DNA of 64,000 bases from Cytophagales bacterium (GTDB lineage Bacteria; Bacteroidota; Bacteroidia; Cytophagales; Thermoflexibacteraceae): the NCBI GenBank assembly GCA_013299115.1, contig JAAFKA010000013.1, positions 1 through 64,000 on the forward strand, read 5' to 3'. Of this stretch, positions 43,114 through 51,537 are shown piece by piece. The translations under genes and the position numbers were made by a program. Under the pieces are notes generated by a model, which had not been told where the DNA came from, made no database searches, and saw nothing but the letters and a program-made list of their open reading frames with translations. The first letter of the stretch is position 1; every line of letters begins with the position of its first letter.

Positions 43114-44298
43114 CTACATTTGCCCATTCAACGCCAGCCACGCCATCAGCCCTGCACCCAAGGACAAAGCCTGTTCGTCTATGTCGAAAGTGGGCGTATG
43201 CACGCCTGAAACAATGCCTTTTGCCTCATTGCGAGTGCCTAACCTGTAAAAACAAGCTGGGGCTTCGTGTGTATAATAGGCAAAATCTTCGGCTGCCATC
43301 CAAATATCCAAATCTATCACATTTTCTGCACCCACAAAAGCCTGCGCAGCCGTTTGGAGTTGCTGCGTGAGGGCGGGGTGATTGGCAAGGTAAGGGTAGC
43401 CCCGCAAAATAGTAAATTCGCAAGTTCCGCCCATGCCTTCCACCAAAGACTCGGCTAATTTTTTCATTTTTTGGTGGGCTTCTCCTCGCCATTTTTCGTC
43501 TAAGGTGCGAAAAGTGCCTTCTATTTTCACCTCGTTTGGTATCACATTCGTCACGCCATTGGCTATAACCTTGCCAAAAGACAAGACCGAAGGAATTTTT
43601 GGGCTGGCGTTTCGGCTAACTATCTGCTGCAAAGCCACTATTAAATGTGCCGAAATCAATACAGGGTCTATCAAAGTTTCGGGCATGGCTGCGTGTCCGC
43701 CTTTGCCTTTTACAGTTACATAGATTTCATCGGCACTTGCCATATACATTCCTTGCCTGAAACCAATTTTGCCGACAGGAATCTGCGGGGCGACGTGCTG
43801 CCCAATGACCGAAGAAGGTTTAGGATTTTCTAATACGCCCTCTTTGATGAGAAGACTTGCCCCACCGGGTATTTTCTCCTCCGCAGGTTGAAAAATCAAC
43901 TTCACTGTTCCCTCAAACTCCGCCCGCAATTCTTGCAAAATTTTGGCAGTGCCTAACAGCGAAGCCGTATGCACATCATGTCCGCATGCGTGCATGACCC
44001 CCACGTTTTGCGACTTGTAACTCACTTCATTTGCCTCTGTAATGGGCAGGGCATCTATATCTGCTCGCAAAGCCGTAACTCTGCTTGCAGGATTTTTGCC
44101 CTCTATCAACGCCACAACGCCTGTATTTGCCATGCGTTGGGTCGTCAGTCCCATAGCAGTCAATTTTTGCTCGATAAACAAGGCTGTTTGGTGTTCTTGA
44201 AACGACAATTCGGGGTGGCTGTGCAGATGATGACGATTTGCCACCATATCTTGGGCATAAACAGCAGCTAAATGTTTTATTTTTTCTATGAGTTGCAT
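43114..44298 (-). CDS. M20-family amidohydrolase (N-acyl-amino-acid type)
   Basis: A 394-residue dinuclear metallopeptidase-fold enzyme. Ligand blocks are HACGHDVHTA (Cys105, His107), FQPAEEKIPGGASLL (Glu) and the C-terminal EDFAYYTHEAPACFYRLG. The Cys in place of the first His/Asp ligand is standard for the hippurate hydrolase/IAA-amino acid hydrolase branch. It removes acyl groups from N-acyl amino acids or related amides in the cytoplasm. Convergent with the nuclease gene. Confidence 0.93.
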   Translation of the reverse strand: MQLIEKIKHLAAVYAQDMVANRHHLHSHPELSFQEHQTALFIEQKLTAMGLTTQRMANTGVVALIEGKNPASRVTALRADIDALPITEANEVSYKSQNVGVMHACGHDVHTASLLGTAKILQELRAEFEGTVKLIFQPAEEKIPGGASLLIKEGVLENPKPSSVIGQHVAPQIPVGKIGFRQGMYMASADEIYVTVKGKGGHAAMPETLIDPVLISAHLIVALQQIVSRNASPKIPSVLSFGKVIANGVTNVIPNEVKIEGTFRTLDEKWRGEAHQKMKKLAESLVEGMGGTCEFTILRGYPYLANHPALTQQLQTAAQAFVGAENVIDLDIWMAAEDFAYYTHEAPACFYRLGTRNEAKGIVSGVHTPTFDIDEQALSLGAGLMAWLALNGQM

Positions 44299-44709
44299 AA
44301 AAAATAAGTATGAAATAGGAAATATGATGTATGAAAGCTATTCAACCTCGTTAGAGGTGTTCCGTTGGTAGCTAATTAGCTAATTTAGATAAAGTTAAGT
44401 ACCATAGGTGCGTACCTATAATCATATAAAAGTACAAAAAAGAATGAAATATCTTTTACTTTATTGATATTTTTTGTTAAACCATTGATTATCAATAATA
44501 TTTGTTTAAACAATTAAGCAAATATTAATAAATTATAAAGTGTACGTATCCGCAACAAAAAATGTCCGTTTATGAACAGTTTTTGCTATCAAAATAAAAT
44601 ATAAAAATTACAATAGCTTGATTATCAAAGATATGCAACTTTTGGCATTAGATTGGCAATCTACTTAACAGCTTTGCAAGTAAAACCATAGACCGCAAGG
44701 CTAATCCAA
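44299..44709. other. 411-base intergenic region
   Basis: Between the M20 amidohydrolase and the small secreted protein, divergent. It is very AT-rich with no hairpin family member or RNA gene that I can identify. Confidence 0.5.
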
Positions 44710-45291
44710 ATGAAAGTGATATTAGTTTCAATTTTCTCCATGTTAATGTTTTTGCAGACTTCGGTAAGCAAAGCAAGTGATTATACCCCAATTCAGTACA
44801 GTATTTACAGTGTGCAAAACAGCTTAGTATTCCGTTTGGCACTTCAAAATGACAAAGCAAAAGCCGTACAGTTGAGTATTTACAATGGTGTAGGCGACTT
44901 ATTATATACAGAAACCAACAACCAAAGTGGTGCTACACTGCGGGCTTACGATATGCACTTGTTCGGTGCTGGTGTTTACAAAGTGGTGATAGAAGCAGAA
45001 GGTTTTAAGACCGTAGAAACTGTAAAAGTGGGTGTGGTAAATGCCAAAGTTACAGTACAAACTATCAAATTGAAAGCTGATTTTCAGGATTTGATAGACC
45101 AAAATGCAGAGCAAGGCAAAAACGAACAGTTGGCTTTGACTTGGTTGTCGGCAGATTATCTTACTGTTTTGATAGAAAAAAATGCTCAACAAATTCAAAC
45201 AGCAGACATTAATTTGTCTTGGTTATCAGCAGATTACCTCAATGATTTGATAGAAAAAAATGCCGAAACAGCCCAAAATTATACATACTAA
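44710..45291 (+). CDS. small secreted protein with tandem LSWLSADYL repeats
   Basis: A 193-residue protein with a signal peptide (~1-22, VILVSIFSMLMFLQTSVSKA). Residues ~25-105 form a beta domain (LSIYNGVGDLLYTETN, FGAGVYKVVIEAEGF) resembling the Por-secretion tail type of fold but placed in the middle rather than at the C-terminus. The C-terminal third has a ~24-residue tandem repeat: LTWLSADYLTVLIEKNA and LSWLSADYLNDLIEKNA, preceded by a degenerate FQDLIDQNAE. No family is recognised. It may be a surface or structural protein. A GTCCGATAA-type hairpin follows. Confidence 0.7.
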   Translation: MKVILVSIFSMLMFLQTSVSKASDYTPIQYSIYSVQNSLVFRLALQNDKAKAVQLSIYNGVGDLLYTETNNQSGATLRAYDMHLFGAGVYKVVIEAEGFKTVETVKVGVVNAKVTVQTIKLKADFQDLIDQNAEQGKNEQLALTWLSADYLTVLIEKNAQQIQTADINLSWLSADYLNDLIEKNAETAQNYTY

Positions 45292-45311
45292 GTGCGGATA
45301 AAGGCAACCAC

Positions 45312-45341
45312 TTATCGGACACTTTCAAAAGTGTCCGATAA
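45312..45341. repeat. palindromic repeat, TTATCGGACACTT family
   Basis: A perfect 14-bp stem, ttatcggacacttt against aaagtgtccgataa, with a 2-base loop, 20 bases after the secreted-protein gene. No T-run follows, so termination is uncertain. Confidence 0.85.
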
Positions 45342-45494
45342 ATCAATCCACTAAGGTTGCAAGGCTCAAAAATATTTGATTTGTAAAATTTGATTAAGGT
45401 GAAACATAGATAGGTTGATAAGCAGTTGCTTCGCTTTGCGGGGCAACTGCTTTGTTTCTTAAGTTTTTGATTGAAGAATTGCTTCTGTTTGTTT

Positions 45495-46106
45495 TTACGG
45501 AATATCCATAAATTTGTGTACTTGCAAAGACACCCGCCATTTTGGGTTTTGTTTGGCATAGTCTATCATTTGGGGCAATAGTTGCTTTGCCTTGCTCCAT
45601 TCGGGTTGCAAATACAACTTGCAAGCAGGAGAAACAAGGGCAGCATATTGCTCTGCCCAAGCAAAATCAGATTGGTTATAGATAATCACTTTCAACTCAT
45701 GGGCAGCAGTAGCCACTTCTTGCAGGGGAGTTTTGAATTTTTTTGGAGAAAAACAAATCCAATTCCAGCTACCAGAAAGAGGAAAAGCCCCCGAAGTTTC
45801 TATATTGGTCTGAAAACCTTGTGTTTGCAGGGCTGTAGTTAGGTTGGTAAGGTCATATTGCAAAGGCTCGCCACCTGTGATAACCGCCAAACGTGCAGGG
45901 TATTGGCAGGCTGCGGTTACTATCTCTGCAATGTTGCGTTGGGGGTGTTTGGCGGCGTCCCACGACTCTTTCACATCACACCAATGACAACCTACTTCGC
46001 AGCCACCCAAACGGATAAAATAAGCTGCATGACCTTGATAGTAGCCCTCACCTTGTAAGGTGTAAAATGCCTCCATGATGGGCAAAGTTTGTGTAGATTC
46101 TTGCAT
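45495..46106 (-). CDS. queE: 7-carboxy-7-deazaguanine synthase QueE
   Basis: A 203-residue radical SAM enzyme. The cluster motif is C36-x3-C40-x2-C43 (GGCEVGCHWCD), preceded by FYTLQGEGYYQG, a QueE hallmark, and followed by VITGGEPL, IETSG and a short C-terminal half. It converts carboxy-tetrahydropterin to 7-carboxy-7-deazaguanine in queuosine synthesis. The other queuosine genes are not in the window. Confidence 0.94.
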   Translation of the reverse strand: MQESTQTLPIMEAFYTLQGEGYYQGHAAYFIRLGGCEVGCHWCDVKESWDAAKHPQRNIAEIVTAACQYPARLAVITGGEPLQYDLTNLTTALQTQGFQTNIETSGAFPLSGSWNWICFSPKKFKTPLQEVATAAHELKVIIYNQSDFAWAEQYAALVSPACKLYLQPEWSKAKQLLPQMIDYAKQNPKWRVSLQVHKFMDIP

Positions 46107-46127
46107 AGTTTGTCAATGTCTTGGGTG

Positions 46128-46167
46128 TACGATTGTCAAGGTGCGAAAAAGCACCATTGCCAACGTA
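46128..46167. repeat. TACGATTGTCAAGG / CCATTGCCAACGTA repeat
   Basis: An imperfect palindrome with a ggtgc..gcacc inner stem. Other members are at 50294-50345, 50365-50400 and 58354-58391. It lies between queE and the caspase-like gene, both on the minus strand. Confidence 0.75.
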
Positions 46168-46185
46168 AAATAATTGCTACATTTT

Positions 46186-47706
46186 TTATTCTGTTATGGG
46201 TTCTGTTGTGCCTTCAACTACCTGAATATCATTGATTTGTATTTTCCAATTTGTTGCCTCTTGAGCATTTTCGGCAGGAGCAACTAAGGTCAAATAGACT
46301 TTTTTGGTAACTCTGTCGCCATAAACCAATTTGCCCGCCTTGTTAGTTTTTCTAAATTCTTGATACATTGTAGCTACAGTATTGTAGTTGCCATTGGTTT
46401 GCACTTGCAAAGGCTCAATTTCAGTCGGTTGGTAAAAAGTAATTGCAATTTTGTAAGCATTGCCAATGCCGTACAACCTCTTGAAATATCGTTTGACTTT
46501 GCTGCGAACTACGCCTCGTTTGATACTCGAAATGCCAATTTCTCTTGTATTGTCTGAAAACAAAAGCATAGCCGACTCTATCAATTCGGTTTCGTTTTGC
46601 TGTTTGCCGTCTGTGGTGCTACTTCCTGCTGCTATTTGCACAATTTTGTCCTGAAAATTTTGCACCGTAGCTAAGGAGTTTTCGGTCAAAGCCTGTTGCG
46701 ACTCTTTGCTTAGATTGGCTGCAAAAGTATCTGATTTTTTTTCAAAATTTCCTCCTTTGGTTTGTTTGGCGTTGTTCACCTTGCTTGCGTTATTGCTATT
46801 GCTTGGTTGTTCGGTTTTTGCCGTTGTGTTTGCAGGGCTTTTAAAATTGCCGTTGTAGTCATTAGTTTTCATTCGAGGAGTTCTGTCGGCTTGATTAATG
46901 GTTTCTGGTTCTCCTTTTTCTGTGGTTGCTGCTGCTCCATTTCCTGAACCCAAATTTTGAGGTTCTCCTACCACTTTGTTTCGCAAATTTACTTGAATTT
47001 GAGGGTTTTGTTTTCCTGCCGATTCGCTGACTGTCAAGTATTTAGCCCTCGATAACGTAGCTTCCCACCGCAAGTCGGGTCTGTTTTCGTGTAAGGCGTG
47101 CAAAAAACCATTGGTAAAAATAGTGCCATCTACTGTGTAAATCAATTCGTGTTGCTCACGCGGAAAATGGTTGATAGCCGTAATTTCGCCCGAAGTTTCT
47201 GTAAACAGTGCGACATATTTCTCTTTTTTGGCAGGTTGCGTTTTTAGACTCACAATACGGTCGGGACTGGGCGTATTGCACAAATCAACCAAAAGTAAAG
47301 ATAATTTTGCGTTTTTTGCTTTCAACATTTTTTGCAATTTGTCCACCTCCAAATAGTCGTCTTTGAGTTTGATAATGTGTTTGTCTTCACTTTTAAGCAA
47401 ATATTCTGTGCCTGAAAGGTAGAAAAAAATCAAATCTTGTTTGGTTGCGTTGATTTGACCCAATATGCTGTCTATGCCTCGCCGCGTAAGCAAAGTTTCG
47501 TCTATCAAAAACTCTTGTTTGGTAAATCCCGCCAAGTCGGCAATGGTGTCGGTTTCGACCATCATTCGTTTTTGGTTGAAAAAATGCCCATTTTGCCTTT
47601 GCTCACTGCCCTCCGCAGCCAAAATGACGTAGAGATTTTGCCCTTGACTTGCAAAATAATTCAAGAACAAGAAAAAAGTAAGTAGTATAGTTGCTTGGTA
47701 TCTCAT
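46186..47706 (-). CDS. caspase-fold (C14) protein lacking the catalytic His
   Basis: A 506-residue protein; the ATG at 47706 gives a signal peptide (MRYQATILLTFFLFLNYFASQG). Residues ~20-250 resemble a metacaspase p20-like domain: YVILAAEG, DLIFFYLSGTEY where active relatives have SGHG, and LSLLLVDLCNTP with the Asp-x-Cys of the catalytic Cys. The His is replaced by Thr, so peptidase activity is doubtful. A low-complexity Asn/Thr/Lys region (~255-330) separates it from a C-terminal domain of ~170 residues. The role is unknown; pseudo-enzyme scaffold is a reasonable guess. Confidence 0.75.
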   Translation of the reverse strand: MRYQATILLTFFLFLNYFASQGQNLYVILAAEGSEQRQNGHFFNQKRMMVETDTIADLAGFTKQEFLIDETLLTRRGIDSILGQINATKQDLIFFYLSGTEYLLKSEDKHIIKLKDDYLEVDKLQKMLKAKNAKLSLLLVDLCNTPSPDRIVSLKTQPAKKEKYVALFTETSGEITAINHFPREQHELIYTVDGTIFTNGFLHALHENRPDLRWEATLSRAKYLTVSESAGKQNPQIQVNLRNKVVGEPQNLGSGNGAAATTEKGEPETINQADRTPRMKTNDYNGNFKSPANTTAKTEQPSNSNNASKVNNAKQTKGGNFEKKSDTFAANLSKESQQALTENSLATVQNFQDKIVQIAAGSSTTDGKQQNETELIESAMLLFSDNTREIGISSIKRGVVRSKVKRYFKRLYGIGNAYKIAITFYQPTEIEPLQVQTNGNYNTVATMYQEFRKTNKAGKLVYGDRVTKKVYLTLVAPAENAQEATNWKIQINDIQVVEGTTEPITE

Positions 47707-48004
47707 TTGGCAATTCGTTATAAAAATTATCAAAGGTACAAATTGCAAATTAGAAACCAAAATAGGTTAGTTGCTAAAAAAATATTCAAACGAAGACTTA
47801 AACAAAATATTTTCTTTTCATAACTTTGTTGCAATAAAACTAAAAAGATGTTGCTACAATTTTATTTTGGGCATTTGCTTATTCCTTTGTAAACTATACT
47901 AATTTTTTGTAGTTTTGCTCTACTTGCAATAGCTAATAGCACAATAACAAAAGCAGCTAATAGAGGAAAGTAAAAGATAGTTTCTTAATTCTTATAAAAT
48001 TCCA

Positions 48005-50071
48005 ATGCAAAGCCACCAAACCCCCGCAGCCACGCCCAAAAATCATGTGCATCACACCCACGCACATACACGAATAGACAACTATTATTGGCTGAACGAC
48101 AGAGAAAATCCAGAAGTAATAGCCTACTTGGAAGCCGAAAATGCTTATACCGAAACGGTTTTGGCAGCTACCAAAGACCTTAGGCAGCAGCTTTTTGAGG
48201 AGATGAAAGCCCGAATCAAGGAAGACGACAATGCAGTGCCTTATCTCTTGGGTAGTTATTGGTATTATAGCCGTTACGAGAAAGGAATGGAATATCCTTT
48301 GTATTGTCGCACCCGAATAAAACCTACCAATTTTGCAGACTTGTCGGCAGTGCAAGGTGAAGAAATTTTGCTCAACGGCAACGAAATGGCAGAGGGACAC
48401 GAATATTTTTCTATTGGCGACCTTGCTATCAGCCCCGATGAAAACCTATTGGCATACAGTGTTGATGTGGTGAGCCGAAGGATTTATACTATTCAGGTCA
48501 AAAATTTGCAAACGCAAAGCCTTTTTGCCGATACGCTGGCGGAAACTTCGGGTGAGGTGGTTTGGGCAGACAACAGCACGTTGTTGTATGTCAAAAAAAA
48601 TGTGGAAACCTTGCGAGATGAGCAGGTGTATAGGCACAATTTAGGCAAGGAGCAAACAGCAGACGAATTGCTTTTTGAGGAAACAGACGAAACTTTTTAC
48701 CTCACCATAGACAAATCTAAGAGCAAAGCCTATATTTTTGTCAATTCGCACAGTACAGAAACAGACGAAGTGCTGTTTTTGCCCACAGCCACGCCCACAG
48801 CCAGCTTGACTGTTTTGCAACCTCGCCAACGCAACTTAAAATATTCGGCAGACCACTGGGGCAATAGTTTTTATATCAGAACCAACTACCAAGCCGAAAA
48901 TTATCGACTGATGCAAACAGCTACAACTGCACACAGCATAGAAAATTGGCAGGAATTGGTGGCTCACGACTCCAATATTTTTATAGAAAGTTTCGAGTTA
49001 TTTGAGCAGTTTTTGGTTTGGGAACAACGCCAACAAGGTTTGATTGAATTGTGTGTGCGAAATTGGCAGACCAACCAAATCTATTCGGTGGCTTTTGACG
49101 AGCCTACCTATTTGGCTTATTTGGAAACCAACACCGAAGCCCAAACTACCCAACTGCGTTTTGGCTACACTTCTTTGACTACGCCGACCACTGTTTTTGA
49201 ATATGATTTGGTAAGCAAACAAAAAACAGTGCTAAAAACGCAAGAAGTCATTGGTACTTTTGACAAAAATAACTACCAAGCCGAAAGAATTTGGGCTACT
49301 GCCAAAGACGGCACGAAAATTCCTGTTTCATTGGTTTATCACAAAAATACACCTCGCAACGGCACTGCACCCCTGTTGCAGTACGGCTATGGTTCGTATG
49401 GAATTTCGATAGATGCCACTTTTAGCAGCACCCGACTCAGTTTGTTGGACAGAGGTTTTATTTTTGCCATTGCCCACATTAGAGGAGGGCAAGAAATGGG
49501 CAGAAATTGGTATGAAAACGGCAAATTGCTCAACAAAATGAACACTTTTACGGATTTCATTGCGGTTTCAGAGCATTTGATAGCCCAAAAATACACCAAC
49601 AAAGACAAGTTATTTGCCTACGGAGGGAGTGCAGGCGGCTTGCTTATGGGTGCAGTTGCCAACCTCCGCCCCGACCTCTACAAAGGTATGATAGCTGCCG
49701 TACCTTTTGTGGATTGCGTAACGACTATGCTCGACGATACCATTCCGCTAACCACTTTTGAGTATGACGAATGGGGAAATCCAAACGAAAAAGTTTTTTA
49801 TGACTATATGCTCACCTATTCGCCTTATGACAATGTGAAAGTCCAAAACTACCCTAATTTGCTCATTACCACAGGTTTACACGACTCGCAGGTGCAGTAT
49901 TGGGAGCCAGCCAAGTGGGTGGCAAAGTTGCGAACTCTGAAAACCGACTCTAATTTGCTCTTGCTCTACACAGACCTTTCGGCAGGACATGGCGGGGCTT
50001 CAGGCAGATTCAAAAGGCTGCACGACATAGCCTTAGATTATTCGTTTTTGTTGGAGGTGCTGAAAAATTAA
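48005..50071 (+). CDS. ptrB: oligopeptidase B (S9A prolyl oligopeptidase family)
   Basis: A 688-residue serine peptidase. An N-terminal beta-propeller (~70-400) is followed by an alpha/beta-hydrolase domain with the catalytic Ser542 (YGGSAGGLL), Asp627 (GLHDSQVQY) and His662 (AGHGGASGR). DNYYWLNDRENPEV at the start and PLLQYGYGSYG, DRGFIFAIAHIRGG are S9A hallmarks. It cleaves after basic residues in short peptides, in the cytoplasm or periplasm. No signal peptide is seen, so cytoplasm is likelier. Confidence 0.95.
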   Translation: MQSHQTPAATPKNHVHHTHAHTRIDNYYWLNDRENPEVIAYLEAENAYTETVLAATKDLRQQLFEEMKARIKEDDNAVPYLLGSYWYYSRYEKGMEYPLYCRTRIKPTNFADLSAVQGEEILLNGNEMAEGHEYFSIGDLAISPDENLLAYSVDVVSRRIYTIQVKNLQTQSLFADTLAETSGEVVWADNSTLLYVKKNVETLRDEQVYRHNLGKEQTADELLFEETDETFYLTIDKSKSKAYIFVNSHSTETDEVLFLPTATPTASLTVLQPRQRNLKYSADHWGNSFYIRTNYQAENYRLMQTATTAHSIENWQELVAHDSNIFIESFELFEQFLVWEQRQQGLIELCVRNWQTNQIYSVAFDEPTYLAYLETNTEAQTTQLRFGYTSLTTPTTVFEYDLVSKQKTVLKTQEVIGTFDKNNYQAERIWATAKDGTKIPVSLVYHKNTPRNGTAPLLQYGYGSYGISIDATFSSTRLSLLDRGFIFAIAHIRGGQEMGRNWYENGKLLNKMNTFTDFIAVSEHLIAQKYTNKDKLFAYGGSAGGLLMGAVANLRPDLYKGMIAAVPFVDCVTTMLDDTIPLTTFEYDEWGNPNEKVFYDYMLTYSPYDNVKVQNYPNLLITTGLHDSQVQYWEPAKWVAKLRTLKTDSNLLLLYTDLSAGHGGASGRFKRLHDIALDYSFLLEVLKN

Positions 50072-50103
50072 TACAAGTGCTTTTGGTAGGGTGTTTTCGG
50101 TAA

Positions 50104-50178
50104 GGTGCTTTCGGTTTCTCAAAACCGAAAGTATGTTGCGTGTGTAGGTGCTTTTGGTTTTGAGAAACCGAAAGCACC
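50104..50178. repeat. GGTGCTTTCGGTTT palindromic repeat
   Basis: Perfect 23-base arms (50104-50126 and 50156-50178, core ggtgctttcggtttctcaaa) enclose 29 bases; an inner alternative hairpin ctttcggttt/aaaccgaaag is at 50109-50131. A related cggttgtagcaaccgaaag hairpin is at 54747-54769. It lies 33 bases after ptrB. Confidence 0.85.
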
Positions 50179-50293
50179 CAGCTTTACAATGAGATTTAAT
50201 AGGGTGATAGTATTTAGTTAAATTTTACAAGCCTTGCGAAATAAAACCTAAAATTTTGGTATAATTGGCGTTTTTTATACGTTGGCATTTTTA

Positions 50294-50400
50294 TACGTTG
50301 GCAATGGTGCTTTTGCACGGGGCTGCCTAAGCCTTGACAATCGTATAAAAAATGCCAACGTAGGTACGATTGTCAAGGTCTATCGACCGTTGCCAACGTA
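50294..50400. repeat. two opposed copies of the TACGTTGGCAATGG repeat
   Basis: Copy one (50294-50345) reads tacgttggcaatggtgc..ccttgacaatcgta; copy two (50365-50400) reads tacgattgtcaaggtc..gaccgttgccaacgta, the opposite orientation. A further tatacgttgg half-copy precedes them at ~50278. They lie between ptrB and the small protein gene. Confidence 0.75.
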
Positions 50401-50431
50401 CCTAAAAAATTATAATTTTTAACTTTAAACA

Positions 50432-50656
50432 ATGAATACAATGCTTACAATGAAACAAGAATATGATGAACTCATAGCTATATTAACAACTATTTTGCGT
50501 TTTGAGGCATATCCAACACGTGATTTAGTGGTGCAACTGCGACAAAAATTCAAAATTACCTTAAAAACGAAGCTAAGAATTTCTCACCTTCACAATATGA
50601 TGGAGCAAGATGGTGTTTTGTTGTGGAATAGAGAATTTAGAAAACCTCGAGGGTAA
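50432..50656 (+). CDS. small hypothetical protein, possibly a frameshifted remnant
   Basis: A 74-residue frame (MNTMLTMKQEYDELIAIL.. ending FRKPRG). It looks helical with a basic middle (RDLVVQLRQKFKITLKTKLR). After its stop, the next frame stays open from ~50601 to a stop at 50774 and encodes a plausible peptide (PNDNPFYTEISKYQTKRIKW), so an older gene may have been split by a frameshift. No family is recognised. Starts at 50441 and 50450 are equally possible. Its neighbours are repeats and a toxin-antitoxin pair on the other strand. Confidence 0.45.
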   Translation: MNTMLTMKQEYDELIAILTTILRFEAYPTRDLVVQLRQKFKITLKTKLRISHLHNMMEQDGVLLWNREFRKPRG

Positions 50657-50833
50657 ACAAACAGAAGTCGTTATTTGTGGTTTGACACATTTGATAATCC
50701 CTAACGACAACCCTTTTTATACAGAAATTAGCAAATACCAAACAAAAAGGATTAAATGGCTTGCAAAGCAGTAGGTAATTTAATTTGCCAACGCACTTAT
50801 ACACTGAAAATTGCAGCAACACATTTTGTTATT

Positions 50834-51190
50834 TTATGCATCAAGGTCAAAAACAATTCTCAAAGCCTCGTCAATTTGCAGCATAATAACTTCCGATAAA
50901 ATACCACGAATAGATAAAATTCTTTGATTTTTGTCAATAGGTCTGGTTTGCAAACAGTCGGCAACTGATATTTTACTCAATCCATTATTTGTATCAGGTT
51001 CTATGACAACATTTGTCTTAATCAGTGCCTTTTTTTCATTCCAAGCTGTTATAGGAACAGCTTGAATAACAGGCACTTTTTCATTATACACATCATTTGT
51101 TACAACTACACAAGGGCGTATTTTACCTGTTTCAGAACCTTTTGTTGGGTCTAAATCCACATCAACCACCATTCCTCGTTTCAATTTCAT
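50834..51190 (-). CDS. MazF/PemK-type endoribonuclease toxin
   Basis: A 118-residue protein with the PemK/MazF fold signature: KLKRGMVVDVDLDPTKGSE, then GKIRPCVVVTND (the R of RPC-V-V is part of the active site) and VQAVPITAW. The family cuts mRNA at specific short sequences and is held inactive by an antitoxin. The ATG overlaps the antitoxin stop codon by 4 bases, the usual order with antitoxin first. The target sequence cannot be predicted. Confidence 0.92.
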   Translation of the reverse strand: MKLKRGMVVDVDLDPTKGSETGKIRPCVVVTNDVYNEKVPVIQAVPITAWNEKKALIKTNVVIEPDTNNGLSKISVADCLQTRPIDKNQRILSIRGILSEVIMLQIDEALRIVFDLDA

Positions 51191-51417
51191 TCTACAAAAT
51201 CGTTTAAAGCACTATGCGTAAGTTCTTGCAGTTCCTCATCTTCTGCATACAACGCAGCATATAACTCGGCAGATTGTAATAAATTTTGTTGTTTGAGTAG
51301 TGATTTTTTTAGCAATAACAAGGCTTGATTGAGCAGTTCCATTTCAGAGTTAAAACCCCAAGTTTGGTAACTCAACACAAATTGAGTATGTTCGTTAGGA
51401 ATAGAAAACTGTTGCAT
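51187..51417 (-). CDS. antitoxin partner of the MazF-type toxin
   Basis: A 76-residue acidic, helical protein (LLQSAELYAALYAEDEELQEL), upstream of and overlapping the toxin gene by 4 bases. It has no strong family signature; position, size and overlap support an antitoxin. The start could also be two codons earlier at 51423. A good promoter, TTTG-N20-TATATTTG, precedes it. Confidence 0.75.
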   Translation of the reverse strand: MQQFSIPNEHTQFVLSYQTWGFNSEMELLNQALLLLKKSLLKQQNLLQSAELYAALYAEDEELQELTHSALNDFVE

Positions 51418-51439
51418 ACACATTCTAATATTTTATTGA

Positions 51440-51471
51440 CAAATATAACGAATTTGTATTTGTAAAGCAAA
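51440..51471 (-). promoter_or_regulatory. Bacteroidota-type promoter for the toxin-antitoxin pair
   Basis: On the minus strand, TTTG (51471-51468) and TATATTTG (51447-51440) are separated by 20 bases, a full consensus match. It lies ~20 bases before the antitoxin start, where an autoregulating antitoxin would bind. Confidence 0.75.
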
Positions 51472-51483
51472 AAAATATTTAGC

Positions 51484-51524
51484 CTTTACCTATCGGGTGG
51501 CTTAAAGCCACCCGATAGGTAAAG
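51484..51524 (-). terminator. 20-bp perfect hairpin, probable terminator of the efflux operon
   Basis: ctttacctatcgggtggctt pairs exactly with aagccacccgataggtaaag around one base. On the minus strand it follows the RND pump gene stop by 13 bases and is followed 7 bases later by an AT-rich run with seven T. Its TGGCTTTAAGCCA core resembles the REP-like hairpins of the same operon. Confidence 0.65.
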
Positions 51525-51537
51525 TTGCAAAAAAAAA

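Noticed and set aside
44785-45015. Type IX secretion sorting domain in the small secreted protein
   Set aside because: The resembling beta region is in the middle of the protein, and the true C-terminus is the LSWLSADYL repeat, so it cannot be a terminal sorting signal.
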